A DNA stretch of 64,000 bases from Desertimonas sp963772825 (lineage in GTDB: Bacteria > Actinomycetota > Acidimicrobiia > Acidimicrobiales > Ilumatobacteraceae), in contig CAVYYX010000002.1 of the NCBI GenBank assembly GCA_963772825.1, positions 10,026 to 74,025 of the forward strand. The letters run 5' to 3'. The notes below the pieces were generated by a model. The model saw nothing but the letters and a program-made list of their open reading frames with translations, was not told the origin of the DNA and made no database searches. This document shows positions 55,506 through 64,000 of the stretch, piece after piece. Within the stretch, counting starts at the first letter, position 1; the number at the start of each line of letters is the position of its first letter. The translations under genes were made by a program, and so were the position numbers.

Positions 55506-57094
55506 ATCGGCGGATGGGTTGCGCTGACGGCGGGTGCGGCGGCCACGATGTGCGCCATGTCGCCGTCCCCCGCCGCTCTTCCGTCGAACGAACCCGACGC
55601 CGTCGAGGCGTCGGCTCACGCCATCATCCCAGCGCCGCTTTCGTGGGTCTCGTTGCCCGGCGAGCAGTTCGAGCTGACGGCGACGAGTCGCATCGTGGTC
55701 GTCAGCCACGATCCCGCGGTGGCGCCGGTCGCCGAGCGCTTTGCCGAATGGCTGCGCCGGCCGACCGGCTACGCCGTGCCGGTCGCAGGTGGCGAGGCGA
55801 CCGACGACGACATCGTCATCAGCGTCGCCCCCTCCGCCGAACAGGGCGCCGAGGGCTACACCCTGCACGTCGGGTCGAGCGGGGTGCGCATCGGTGCCAG
55901 CACCCCGGCCGGCGTCTTCCGAGCCCTCACGACGCTGCGCCAGCTGCTTCCCGCCGCTGCCGAGGCAACCGCCGTGCAACCCGGACCGTGGAAGATCGAC
56001 GGCGCCGACATCACTGACCGGCCACGCTTCGAGTACCGCGGGACGATGCTCGACGTCGCCCGCCACTTCTTCGGCGTCGACGACGTGCTCCGCCACGTCG
56101 ATCTGATCTCGCTGTACAAGGTCAACGTCCTCCATCTCCATCTCACCGACGACCAGGGATGGCGGCTGACCGTGCCCGGCTGGCCGCTGCTCACCGAAGT
56201 CGGTGGGGCGGGTGACATCGACGGCGGTCCAGGCGGCTACTTCACCGCCGAGGACTACGCCCGCATCGTCGCCTACGCCGCCGAGCGCTTCATCGAGGTC
56301 GTTCCCGAGATCGACGGCCCCGGGCATGCGTCCGCCGCCCTGATCTCGTATCCGGAGTTGAACTGCGACGGCACGGCGCCCCCGCCGTTCCACCACGGCG
56401 GGATCTCCGAGGTGACGCTGTGCGCGTCGGCCGACCCGACCTACGACTTCCTCGGCGACGTGTTCGACGCCCTGGCGGCCGAGCCTGGGCGGTACCTCCA
56501 CATCGGCGGCGACGAGGCGATCGGCACACCGCACGACGACTTCATGGAGTTCGTTCCCCGCGCCGCCGGGCTGGTCGTCGAGCGCGGCCGGACGCCGGTG
56601 ATGTGGCACGAGGCGGCGCAGGCGACCTTGCCGGCGGGGAGCGTCGTGCAGTACTGGGGTGTCGGCCAGGACGAGGCGACCGAGCTGGCCCGCCGTGCTG
56701 CCGCCCAGGGGGCCCGGCTGATCCTCTCCCCTGCCAATCACGCCTACCTCGACATGAAGTACGACGAAGACACGCCGTACGGGCTGGAGTGGGCCGGCCA
56801 TGTGCCCGTCAGTGCCGTCGTACGCCTGGGAGCCGGCGACGTTGATCGACGGCGTCGACCGAGGCATCGATCCTCGGGGTCGAGTCGGCGTTGTGGTCCG
56901 AGACGACGGGCGACCGTGGTGCCGTCGAGCACCTGGCGTTCCCGCGGCTCGCCGGCATCGCCGAGATCGGGTGGTCGCCGCCGAGCGCCTTGATGTGGGA
57001 GGACTACCGGCTGCGCGTCGCCGCCCACGGTCCGCGCTGGGACGTCCTCGGCGTCAACTACTTCCGCTCGCCCGAGGTTCCCTGGCCAGCGTGA
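55476..57094 (+). CDS. Beta-N-acetylhexosaminidase (GH20), two frameshifts
   Basis: The GH20b domain (IIPAPLSWVSLPGEQFELTA) is followed by the catalytic barrel: FEYRGTMLDVARHFFGVDDV, VLHLHLTDDQGWRLTVPGWP, YLHIGGDEAIGTPHDDF (catalytic Asp-Glu in GGDE). The end needs frame changes near 56817 (to YAWEPATLIDGV) and 56855 (to SILGVESALWSETTGD), then LAFPRLAGIAEIGWSPPS to the stop at 57094. About 539 residues, normal. The start is uncertain: 55476 lies in repeat copy 3; ATG 55548 is an alternative. It releases GlcNAc/GalNAc from chitin or glycans. Its last 40 bp overlap the converging GNAT gene. Confidence 0.88.
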
Positions 57095-57884
57095 CCGTCT
57101 CGTAGAGCGGCCGGAAGCCGGCCCGGGCGAGGTTGCGCTCGGAGGCGTTGGCCGGGACAGTGGACGAGGCGGCGAGGTCGCAGCCGGCCTCTCGCGCGAG
57201 GAACAGCCGGTGGGCGATGAGGGCGGCCTGGACGCCGCGGCCGCGCTCGTTCGGCATCGTCGTCATGCCACCGAGGGTGGCCAGCCCGTCGCGGAACGTG
57301 ACGCTCGCACACCCGAGTGGACGACCGTCGGCCGCATCGCGGGCGAGCAGGAACCCGGGGCCGTCGACGACGGCTGCGGCGTCGGCGAAGGCATCACTCG
57401 CCCGCCGGGGGTCGCCCTCGTCCGCTCCGAAGCCCGCGGCGGCGACGTCCTTCCAGACGCCGAGCTGGTCGCCGTCGGCCCGCTCGATGACGACAGTCGC
57501 CTCACCCGGTGCCACCCCCGTGGCGTCGTCGAGCGTCCGGATGTGTGTCGTGAGAAACCGCTGGATCCCGTAGCCCCGCGCCCCGGCGAGCTCGCTGAGG
57601 CTGCGCTCGGCAGTGGGCACGACATCGATCGACGGCGCGACTCCGACGACCGCGCTGCGCGCTTCGAGCCGGTCGAAGTCGTCGGTGGTCACGGGTCCAT
57701 CTAGTCCCATCGCCAGCGCCCGATTGACGTACAAGCCGTGCCCGCACAGCACCGCGTGTCCGCCAGCGAGCTCGAACACCTCGGTACCCCACGACGGATC
57801 CTGGGACGCGAGGACGCGGGCATGGGCAGCGGCGTCGAGGGCCCACGTGCGGGCGATCCGCGCGATCAGCGCGGCGCGATCCAT
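57054..57884 (-). CDS. GNAT-family N-acetyltransferase
   Basis: 276 residues from ATG 57884 (MDRAALIARIARTWALDAAA). The C-terminal GNAT core shows ATLGGMTTMPNERGRGVQAA then LIAHRLFLAREAGCDLAASS and NLARAGFRPLYETVTLARE. The acetyl-CoA loop (ERGRGVQ) matches Q/RxxGxG/A. The N-terminal half is a second, degenerate GNAT-like domain. Substrate unknown. Confidence 0.82.
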   Translation of the reverse strand: MDRAALIARIARTWALDAAAHARVLASQDPSWGTEVFELAGGHAVLCGHGLYVNRALAMGLDGPVTTDDFDRLEARSAVVGVAPSIDVVPTAERSLSELAGARGYGIQRFLTTHIRTLDDATGVAPGEATVVIERADGDQLGVWKDVAAAGFGADEGDPRRASDAFADAAAVVDGPGFLLARDAADGRPLGCASVTFRDGLATLGGMTTMPNERGRGVQAALIAHRLFLAREAGCDLAASSTVPANASERNLARAGFRPLYETVTLAREPRASGSS

Positions 57885-57902
57885 CACCGCAGTGTTGCCG
57901 AC

Positions 57903-57950
57903 GATTGGTGAGCCCAGCGTGCGGATTCCTGCACGCTGCGCTCACCAATC
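57903..57950. repeat. Long palindrome between GNAT gene and tRNA-Ser
   Basis: GATTGGTGAGC-CAGCGTGC / GCACGCTG-GCTCACCAATC, about 20 bp of stem around GGATTCCT. It lies between divergent transcripts, so not a simple terminator. Confidence 0.55.
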
Positions 57951-57981
57951 CAGCAACGGAGGGTCGGTAGCCTCGACGAAC

Positions 57982-58065
57982 GGAACGGTGGCAGAGCGGA
58001 CAAATGCACCCGCCTTGAAAGCGGGAGGCCCACAAGGCCCGGGGGTTCGAATCCCTCCCGTTCCG
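57982..58065 (+). tRNA. tRNA-Ser (TGA)
   Basis: GGAACGGTGGCAGAGCGGAC at the 5' end, anticodon stem-loop CCCGCCTTGAAAGCGGG (anticodon TGA), variable arm GGCCCACAAGGCCC, T-loop GGGTTCGAATCCC, acceptor CCGTTCC plus G. 84 nt. Its 3' end faces the island at 58.1-64 kb, a usual integration site. Confidence 0.95.
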
Positions 58066-58104
58066 CTGGTGTGATGTCTCAGGACATCGGAAACCTCTGA
58101 ACCT

Positions 58105-58250
58105 TCATTGAGGGTTCGTGAGCGCCTGGCGTTGTCCACCCGACAGGGCGTCGACGCGGGTCGTGAGGCGATCCTCGAGACCCATCCCGAGCACTGTCAA
58201 CAGGTTCTGGTGGTCTGCCTTGTTGCGCGGGATGCGCAGGCCGGCGGCGC
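58105..58250 (-). pseudogene. Fragment of an ABC transporter ATPase
   Basis: The minus strand reads LLTVLGMGLEDRLTTRVDAL followed by the ABC signature SGGQRQAL and then a stop (NPQ). The form resembles ATPases of a family encoded beside Bug/BMP-type transporters (GLENRL...LLSGGQRQAL). Walker A and B are absent, and the part before 58200 is out of frame. It is a remnant left at the edge of the island. Confidence 0.5.
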
Positions 58251-58326
58251 ATGGCGAGGAAGACTTGCATGGCCCCGTATCGACGGTCGCCTTGCAGTCC
58301 TCGGCGGAGATGCTGCGTCACGCACG

Positions 58327-59953
58327 TCAGTGGACCTTCGGACGACGCTGGATCATGTCTGCCGCCTTTTCGGCGATCATCACGACCGGTGAAGCGGTGT
58401 TGCCGGACACGATTTTCGGCATGATCGATGCGTCGATCACGCGGAGATTTTTCGACCCCATGAACCCGCAGGTCAGGTCCGACAACCGCCCGGTCGTCGT
58501 TGCCCATCTTGCACGTCCCGACCGGGTGGAAGATCGTCGTTCCAAGATTTCCCGCGGCGCGGAGGAGCGCCTCATCGGAAGCAGCGTCCGGTCCGGGCCG
58601 CAGCTCTTCCGGGTGATACCGCTGGAGCGGCCCCGTCGCCATGATCCGACGTGCCTGTTTGACCGACGCCACAGCGACCTGCTTGTCGCTTTCCGCGGTC
58701 AGGTAGTTCAGGCGGATCTCGGGCTGTGCGGCGAGGTCGCGGCTGGCGATATGCGTCGAACCGACGCTGTCGGGGCGAAGATTGACGACGGAGACCGTGA
58801 TCGCCGGAAACCGGTGCAACGGGTCGCCGAGCTTGTCGGTCGACAGGGGTTGCACGTGGTACTCGAGATCGGGCGTCTCCATCGCCGGATCGGATTTGGT
58901 GAACATGCCGAACTGACTCGGCGCCATCGACATCGGCCCGCTGCGTGACGATGCGTACTGCAGCGCTATGCGCACTTTGCCGACGGGCGAGCGCACAAGC
59001 GTGTTGAGGGTCTTGGCGCCATGAACCTTGAAGACGGTGCGGATCTGTAGGTGATCCTGCAAATTTTCGCCGACAGCCGGATTGTCGTGGACGACGGCGA
59101 TCCCGCGTTCGGCGAGGATCGATGGCGACCCAATGCCTGAAAGCTCGAGAATGCGCGGCGAGTTGATCGCGCCGGCGGCAAGCAGGACCTCCGCGTCAGC
59201 GAAAGCGTCGTGCATCTCGCTGCCTTGGCGGTAGCGGACGCCGCGGGCTCGTGTGCCTTCGAACAGGATCTTCTCTGTTGGCGCGTGCGTCAGGACACGC
59301 AGGTTGGGACGCTTCATCGCCGGTCGAAGGAAGCCCTTGGCGGTACTCCAGCGCCAGCCGTTGCGCTGGTTGACGTCGAAGAAGCCCGTGCCCTCGTTGT
59401 CGCCCTGATTGAAATCGTCGCGCGGCATGATGCCCAGCTCTGCTGCGCCCTCCTGCACTGCGCGGAGAACGTCCCATGTCAGCCTCTGACGGGAGACCTT
59501 CCACTCGCCGCCCGCGCCGTGGAACGCCGTGTTTCCACCGTAATGGTCCTCCGACTTGACGAAATAGGGCAGCACGTCGTCCCACCCCCATCCGATATTT
59601 CCCAACTGTCGCCAGCGGTCGTAGTCACTCGCCTGCCCGCGCATGTAAATCATGCCATTCACCGACGTACAGCCGCCCAGCAGCTTTCCGAGCGGATAGG
59701 CCAACGATCGTCCGTTCAGGCCGGGCTCAGCTGCGGTCTTCATCCTCCAGTCGGTGCGCGGATTCCCGATGCAGTAGAGATAGCCGACCGGGATGTGGAC
59801 CCAGTGATATCTGTCGGTACCGCCCGCCTCAAGCAGCAGGACGCGTATCCTCGGGTTCTCTGACAGGCGGTTCGCCAGCACGCATCCGGCCGTGCCAGCT
59901 CCCACGATGATGTAGTCGTATCGTTCTTCAGGCGCGGCGGCCTGGGCTCTCAT
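58327..59953 (-). CDS. GMC-family FAD oxidoreductase, one frameshift
   Basis: The N-terminal FAD site YDYIIVGAGTAGCVLANRLS is followed by GMC signature 1 (GKLLGGCTSVNGMIYMRGQA). Signature 2 is AGAINSPRILELSGIG, and FHPVGTCKMGNDDRAVVGPD holds the active-site region. In a run of five A the frame changes near 58455 (HGVE to NLRVIDASIMPKIVSGNTAS), giving an end at 58327 and about 541 residues, normal for choline-dehydrogenase/polyol-oxidase types. It oxidises an alcohol or polyol. It overlaps the FGGY kinase by 4 bp. Sequence style is alphaproteobacterial. Confidence 0.9.
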
Positions 59954-61491
59954 AACGATCCCTGCTTCTGATGAGTTTCATCCGATGTGGCGAGGTGCTG
60001 GCGGCTCCAGAACTCCTGAAGTGCGTCAGCGAGCGCGCAATAGGTGTCGAATCGGTGGTCGTAATGGAGCTTCATGCCTGCGTTCGGCTCGAAGCGGCGC
60101 CGGATCCGGGTCATGCACCCGACGGCCTCCTCGTAACCGTCAAAGAGACCTACGCCGATGCCTGCGCCGAGGGCGGCGCCGAGAGCGCCGGTCTCCTCCG
60201 CGTCGGCGAGCCTGATCGGCATGCCGAGACAGTCGGCGAACATCTGCGGCCACAGCTCGCTGCGCGCGCCGCCCCCGGCGAGGGTCGCCTCGTCGAGCGT
60301 CGCGCCAGCCTCGCGCAGCACCTCGATGTGCCGCCGGTGCTCGAACACGACACCTTCGAACAAGGACCGCAGGAGATGGCCTTCACCGTGCCAGCTCGCC
60401 AGACCGTTGAAGCCGGCTCGGTACCACGCGCCCCGCGTCGATCCGTACAGAAACGGATGAAAGTAGGGGTCATCGAGGCGAGGATCGAGGTCGGCGAGGC
60501 GTTGATGGCAGAAGCCGAATGGATCGTCGTGGTGGCCGCCGCGCTCGACGAATTCGCGGACGTACCATTCCAGATGCGAGGCCGATGTGGCGCTGCTGTC
60601 GATGTTCATGTAGCGGTCGGGCCCGAAGGCGGAGACCATGAGGAGGGCACGGTCAACCACCGGCTCGCTCGAGACAAATTGGTTGATCGACCAGGTTCCG
60701 GCGATGATCGAGGCGGCGCCGGAGTCGACGACGCCGGAACCGAGTGCAGTGGCCACGACGTCGAAGTAGCCGCCAACGACGGGCGTCCCCTCCGCCAGTC
60801 CGGTTTGCGCTGCGGACGCTGCTGTCACCGTTCCGGCGACTTCGACAGGGTCGATCAGTGACGGCAATAGATGATGCAGACCTTGCAGGCCGTAGAGCGC
60901 GAGTAGATCGTCGTCGTAGCAGCACTCAGGCATACGCAACAGACCGCAGCCTGACATGTCGGAAATGTCACTGACCTTGCGCCCCGTCAGCTTGAAGGTG
61001 ATGTAGTCCTTGCACATGAGCAGCGTGCCGGCCTGATCCAGTAACGCCGGACGGTGGCGGCGCATCCAGCACAGGAGTACCGGTGTCTGGGACGGCCACG
61101 GCTCCTGTAGGCAGGTTGCGTGGAAGTGGTCACCGCTCTCAGTAGCTAGTTCCTCGGCCAGCGCCGCGGCGCGCGTGTCGAGTGACTGGATTCCGATCAG
61201 CGGCCTGTCGTCGCGGTCGAGCAGATAGAGGCCGTTGCCGTGTCCCGCGCATCCCGTCGCGGCGATCTGTGCGGGGTCGACGGCGGAGTCCGAGATGCAG
61301 CGGCGGATCGCCTCGCTCGCATTTCGCCACAGCTCCTCGAGGTCCCGTTCGACGTGTCCCGGCTCGGGTGTCGTCGACTGCCCGTCGATGGCGCTGCCGG
61401 AGACTTGCCGCCCTTCCAGGTCGAAGAGCACCGCCTTGATAACCGTGTTGCCAACGTCCAGTCCAAGAAGGAAGCGTGCGGACTCAGCCAT
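59950..61491 (-). CDS. FGGY-family carbohydrate kinase (LyxK/xylulokinase-like)
   Basis: 513 residues starting MAESARFLLGLDVGNTVIKA. FGGY-kinase features: GHVERDLEELWRNASEAIRR, IAATGCAGHGNGLYLLDRDD, GTPVVGGYFDVVATALGSGV, GTWSINQFVSS and LAGGGARSELWPQMFADCLG. The central pattern (FDVV.TAL..G, LEWY...., PFLYGS) resembles L-xylulose/3-keto-L-gulonate kinase LyxK most closely. It phosphorylates a ketose or polyol. It is unbroken and overlaps both neighbours, consistent with a compact catabolic operon. Confidence 0.9.
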   Translation of the reverse strand: MAESARFLLGLDVGNTVIKAVLFDLEGRQVSGSAIDGQSTTPEPGHVERDLEELWRNASEAIRRCISDSAVDPAQIAATGCAGHGNGLYLLDRDDRPLIGIQSLDTRAAALAEELATESGDHFHATCLQEPWPSQTPVLLCWMRRHRPALLDQAGTLLMCKDYITFKLTGRKVSDISDMSGCGLLRMPECCYDDDLLALYGLQGLHHLLPSLIDPVEVAGTVTAASAAQTGLAEGTPVVGGYFDVVATALGSGVVDSGAASIIAGTWSINQFVSSEPVVDRALLMVSAFGPDRYMNIDSSATSASHLEWYVREFVERGGHHDDPFGFCHQRLADLDPRLDDPYFHPFLYGSTRGAWYRAGFNGLASWHGEGHLLRSLFEGVVFEHRRHIEVLREAGATLDEATLAGGGARSELWPQMFADCLGMPIRLADAEETGALGAALGAGIGVGLFDGYEEAVGCMTRIRRRFEPNAGMKLHYDHRFDTYCALADALQEFWSRQHLATSDETHQKQGSL

Positions 61492-62325
61492 CGTTGTAGA
61501 CGTCCCACGCTTCCTCGCCCGATGCGCCTCGATGGATTATCGCCATCAATGCGTTGACGACCGCCTTTGGATTGTCGTGCTGGTAGATGTTGCGGCCGTA
61601 CACCATGCCCGTGGCTCCCTGCGCCATCAATGTCGCCGATTTCTTCAGTACCAACTTGAGGTCCTCCTTGCCGCCGCCGCGCACGAGGACCGGCACTCTG
61701 GCGGCTTCTACAACCCGGTGGAACTCCGCAGGGTTGTCGGTCGGATCGGCCTTGATGATGTCGGCTCCCATCTCGCTTGCGAGCCGGACCAGTGTCACGA
61801 TTTTTCCGCATCACCATCGACCTGATAGCCGCCCCGCGCCGTGTTTGGCAGCATCACTAGCGGCTCGATCATGAGCGGCATTCCATATCTCCGGCAGGAA
61901 GCTCGCACCCGGCTGATGTTCTCGACGCATTGCCGGAACAGCTCAGGCTCGTCTGGCAGCATGAAGAGGTTGACCACTACGCACGCCGCATCCATCTCCA
62001 GGGCGCCGATGATCGGTTCGTCGTGGTTTTGGAGCATCGACCACATCACTCGGTGACGCTCAGGATTGTACGGATTGCCCATGTCAATGCGCATAACGAG
62101 GGCGGGTTTTTCCCTTCCTGGCTGACTTTGCAGGAGGTCGGCTTGACCATAAGACATCTGGATAGCGTCGGGCTTTGCGTCGATCAGCATGGCCACTACG
62201 CGGCGCATGTCTTCCAATCCGACGAGAAAGCTCGGTTCGTTACACACCCCGTGGTCGATGGCTACATCGAGGCAACCAGCGTCCGTGAACATGCGGTTGA
62301 TTCTTGCGGTTGTGCTCAAAGGCAC
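61484..62325 (-). CDS. Class I aldolase (DhnA/LsrF-like), one frameshift
   Basis: Starts MPLSTTARINRMFTDAGCLD. LDVAIDHGV, IDAKPDAIQMSYGQADLL and MPLMIEPLVMLPN precede a frame change near 61803 in an A-run (GDAEK to IVTLVRLASEMG), then GADIIKADPTDNPAEFHRVV with the likely Schiff-base Lys and VPVLVRGGGKEDLKLVLKKS with the phosphate-binding GG. The end is GMVYGRNIYQHDNPKAVVNA. Joined, about 280 residues, normal for FbaB/DhnA or LsrF-type enzymes. It would cleave the phosphorylated product of the FGGY kinase. It overlaps the upstream dehydrogenase by 10 bp and the kinase by 8 bp. Confidence 0.88.
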
Positions 62326-64000
62326 GGCGCGGTCCTTTCCTTCGTACGTTGGTCGAGCGTGCCGCGATAGACGCCGTGATAGTTCTCGAGGTCCACAATG
62401 AGCTCCTCGATCTCGGCGCGACGGCGCGCCTCGTCCCAGCCGAGTTCACGGCCGGCGACGGATGCGATGGCCTCGGTGAGCCCGGTGTCGATTGTGCCGG
62501 TGATCGCGAGCGTCGTGCGGCGGAGGATCAAGTCGCCGAGGCGCACCGCGTATTCCTGCTGCGTCAGGAAAGCGATCTCTGCGACGGTCAGTTCGGTGCC
62601 GACGCCGAGCGGCCGGTCGTCGGGGCGCTGCGCGCAGAACGCCATGACCTCCGTCGCGCGCGTCCCGTAGGTGTCGGCGAGATGCGCGGCACGCGCTGCC
62701 GTAACACCGAATGTGCGCACCAGTTCCGTCTCGATGGCCGACCCGTCGGAGTAACCTTGGCCGCCGCCGATGGCCAGATCGAACGTCCCGGTCGTGCGCT
62801 GCCGACCGAGCTCCACCAATACAGCGTCCGTCGTGTGTTCGGCGAAAGCTCGGAACGTCGTCCACTTTCCGCCAATCATGCAGAAATGTGGAACCGTCGC
62901 ATCGATTCGCTGCAGGAAATGCCCGCGCGACATGCGTCCCGTGATGTCGTGGTCGCTCCTCGCCAGCGGGCGAATGCCGCTGAACGAAAAGACGACCTGG
63001 TCGACGGACACGTCGATGGTCGGAAAGACGAGGCGCAGCGACCCGAGGATGTAGTCGCGCTCGTCGTCTTCGCATCGCACTCGCTCTGTGCTTTCAACCT
63101 TGATATCTGTGGAGCCGGCCAGCACCTTTCCCAGGTACGCAAACACAATGCAGACTCGGCCGTCGGAGTTGCCGAAGTACACCATGTGCCCGTTGAGCGC
63201 TTCATACAGCTCGCGATTGTCAAGGACGAGGTGTGATCCTTTGGTGCCCGTGATCAGCCGTTCCGGGGCGTCGGCGGGGTTCACCAGCTCGGCGAGCGAA
63301 TCGTCCAGCCAGGCGCCCGTGGCGTTGACAAGCACTCTCGCCGTCACCGGATATCGTTCGCCGGTTTCCCGATCGGTCACGAGGAAACCGCTACGGTGAG
63401 AAGCGATCTCCGCATAGTTGAGCGCCACGGTGCTCCCCGCCAAGCGGCGTGTATCGAGGAGCAGTTCGATGCCGAGTCGTTCGGGGTGGCTGATCCAGGC
63501 GTCGTAGTAGACGGCGGAGAACCGCACCTTGGGCGACAGCTTCGGCCAATGCCGGAGGGTTTCGCGAGAGTTGAGGAAGCGGTGCCGCGGCAGCACGCGG
63601 CGCTTGCGGCTGACCCAGTCATAGATGCTGAGGCCGATCTTCACCGGCACCGCGCCGCGATTGGCCGGAACCGCCGACCGCCCGAGAAAGTTCGCCACTC
63701 CGTTCATCAGCCCCGAGAACACCGAAGTAAGCGGGATCGTTGTGGGCAGCGGTCTCACCAAGTGCGGTGCGTTGCGCAGCAGCGCATCGTGTTCCTGAGG
63801 GATTCGCGCACAAGGTCGAACTCGCCGTTCTCCAGGTACCGCAAGCCGCCGTGAATCATTCTCGAAGGTGCGGCGCTGCAACCGGAGCAGAAGTCGTTGC
63901 GCTCCACCAGCAGCACACGTAGCCCCTGCAGCGCCAGTTCTCGAAACACGCCGATCCCGTTGATGCCGCCGCCCACGACGATGACGTCGAGGGCCCCGTC
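62316..64000 (-). CDS. GlpD-like FAD-dependent sugar/glycerol-phosphate dehydrogenase, 5' end cut by window
   Basis: Minus strand, entering at the window edge as DGALDVIVVGGGINGIGVFR (FAD-binding GxGxxG), then NDFCSGCSAAPSRMIHGGLR, the GlpD substrate/FAD region. A frame change near 63790 joins to NAPHLVRPLPTTIPL. VLVNATGAWLDDSLAEL, ITGTKGSHLVLDN, IVFAYLGKVLAGSTDIKVES, FSFSGIRPLARSDH and MIGGKWTTFRAFAEHTTDAV follow, all typical of GlpD/EryB. At least 560 residues. EryB oxidises erythritol phosphate and GlpD glycerol-3-phosphate; with the FGGY kinase a polyol-phosphate is likely. The start codon lies outside the window. Confidence 0.88.
   Translation of the reverse strand, partial: RGPRRHRRGRRHQRDRRVSRTGAAGATCAAGGAQRLLLRLQRRTFENDSRRLAVPGERRVRPCARIPQEHDALLRNAPHLVRPLPTTIPLTSVFSGLMNGVANFLGRSAVPANRGAVPVKIGLSIYDWVSRKRRVLPRHRFLNSRETLRHWPKLSPKVRFSAVYYDAWISHPERLGIELLLDTRRLAGSTVALNYAEIASHRSGFLVTDRETGERYPVTARVLVNATGAWLDDSLAELVNPADAPERLITGTKGSHLVLDNRELYEALNGHMVYFGNSDGRVCIVFAYLGKVLAGSTDIKVESTERVRCEDDERDYILGSLRLVFPTIDVSVDQVVFSFSGIRPLARSDHDITGRMSRGHFLQRIDATVPHFCMIGGKWTTFRAFAEHTTDAVLVELGRQRTTGTFDLAIGGGQGYSDGSAIETELVRTFGVTAARAAHLADTYGTRATEVMAFCAQRPDDRPLGVGTELTVAEIAFLTQQEYAVRLGDLILRRTTLAITGTIDTGLTEAIASVAGRELGWDEARRRAEIEELIVDLENYHGVYRGTLDQRTKERTAPCL

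Noticed and set aside
1..64000. CRISPR array, complete insertion sequence or rRNA
   Set aside because: No regularly spaced identical repeats, no transposase with flanking inverted repeats and no rRNA sequence were seen.

Overview
The window is GC-rich (about 70 %) chromosomal DNA. Its high-GC actinobacterial codon use, Ser/Thr/Pro/Glu-rich linkers after signal peptides, a DUF4331 protein and a GntR operator of the DasR type suggest an Acidimicrobiia-like actinobacterium, perhaps near Ilumatobacter. That assignment is inference from gene style, not from a marker gene. A striking technical feature is that about a dozen otherwise well-conserved genes carry one or more single-base frameshifts, several of them in homopolymer runs. 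Part of this is probably assembly error, and I describe the joined genes.

Layout. (1) 1-9.7 kb is a decayed integrative element: a broken MobF relaxase-helicase, two paralogous excisionase-like HTH proteins with a shared 50-bp upstream module (a third copy stands without a gene), three toxin-antitoxin modules, and a frameshifted tyrosine integrase ending against tRNA-Arg(ACG). (2) 9.8-26 kb, minus strand: a FitA-type antitoxin with a toxin stub, then a 16-kb five-gene operon. In transcription order it encodes a PhoD-like phosphodiesterase, a DUF6603-like protein, and three very large proteins of unknown function. This is the best candidate for an undescribed system. (3) 26-31 kb, plus strand: a small Tat-signal protein, a DUF4331 protein, a His-rich protein, a siderophore-type binding protein and a broken secreted protein. 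(4) 31.4-47 kb: a sugar-catabolic region with an SDR dehydrogenase, MetE-like protein, UlaG-like hydrolase, DeoC aldolase, ROK kinase, GntR/UTRA repressor, SIS isomerase, ROK repressor, complete ribose-type ABC importer, Gfo/Idh/MocA dehydrogenase, TIM-barrel isomerase and a DUF1479 protein. A GntR-type palindrome TTGTCTAGACAA lies over the start codon of the SDR and SIS genes and over a candidate start of a second Gfo/Idh/MocA gene at 52 kb, tying these into one regulon. (5) 47-58 kb: a VapBC pair, a large LuxR-family ATPase regulator, a cupin protein, a guanidine-III riboswitch with its SMR exporter, a VanZ-like protein, a LysM/lytic-transglycosylase protein, two tRNA-Ser genes, a GH20 hexosaminidase and a GNAT protein. 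(6) 58.1-64 kb: next to tRNA-Ser(TGA), a minus-strand polyol/sugar operon (GlpD-like dehydrogenase, DhnA/LsrF-like aldolase, FGGY kinase, GMC oxidoreductase) with proteobacterial-looking genes, ending in an ABC ATPase stub. It reads as a horizontally acquired island.

Intergenic spaces are dominated by long near-perfect palindromes. At least two recur as families (ACCGATGGGTGTT, three copies; CTGGGCGGC, two copies) and probably act as terminators or REP-like elements. How the parts fit together: the 31-45 kb genes form an import-and-breakdown pathway for an unknown modified sugar. The phosphosugar isomerase, ROK kinase, DasR-like operator and nearby GH20 enzyme hint at an amino sugar, but the substrate is not provable from sequence.
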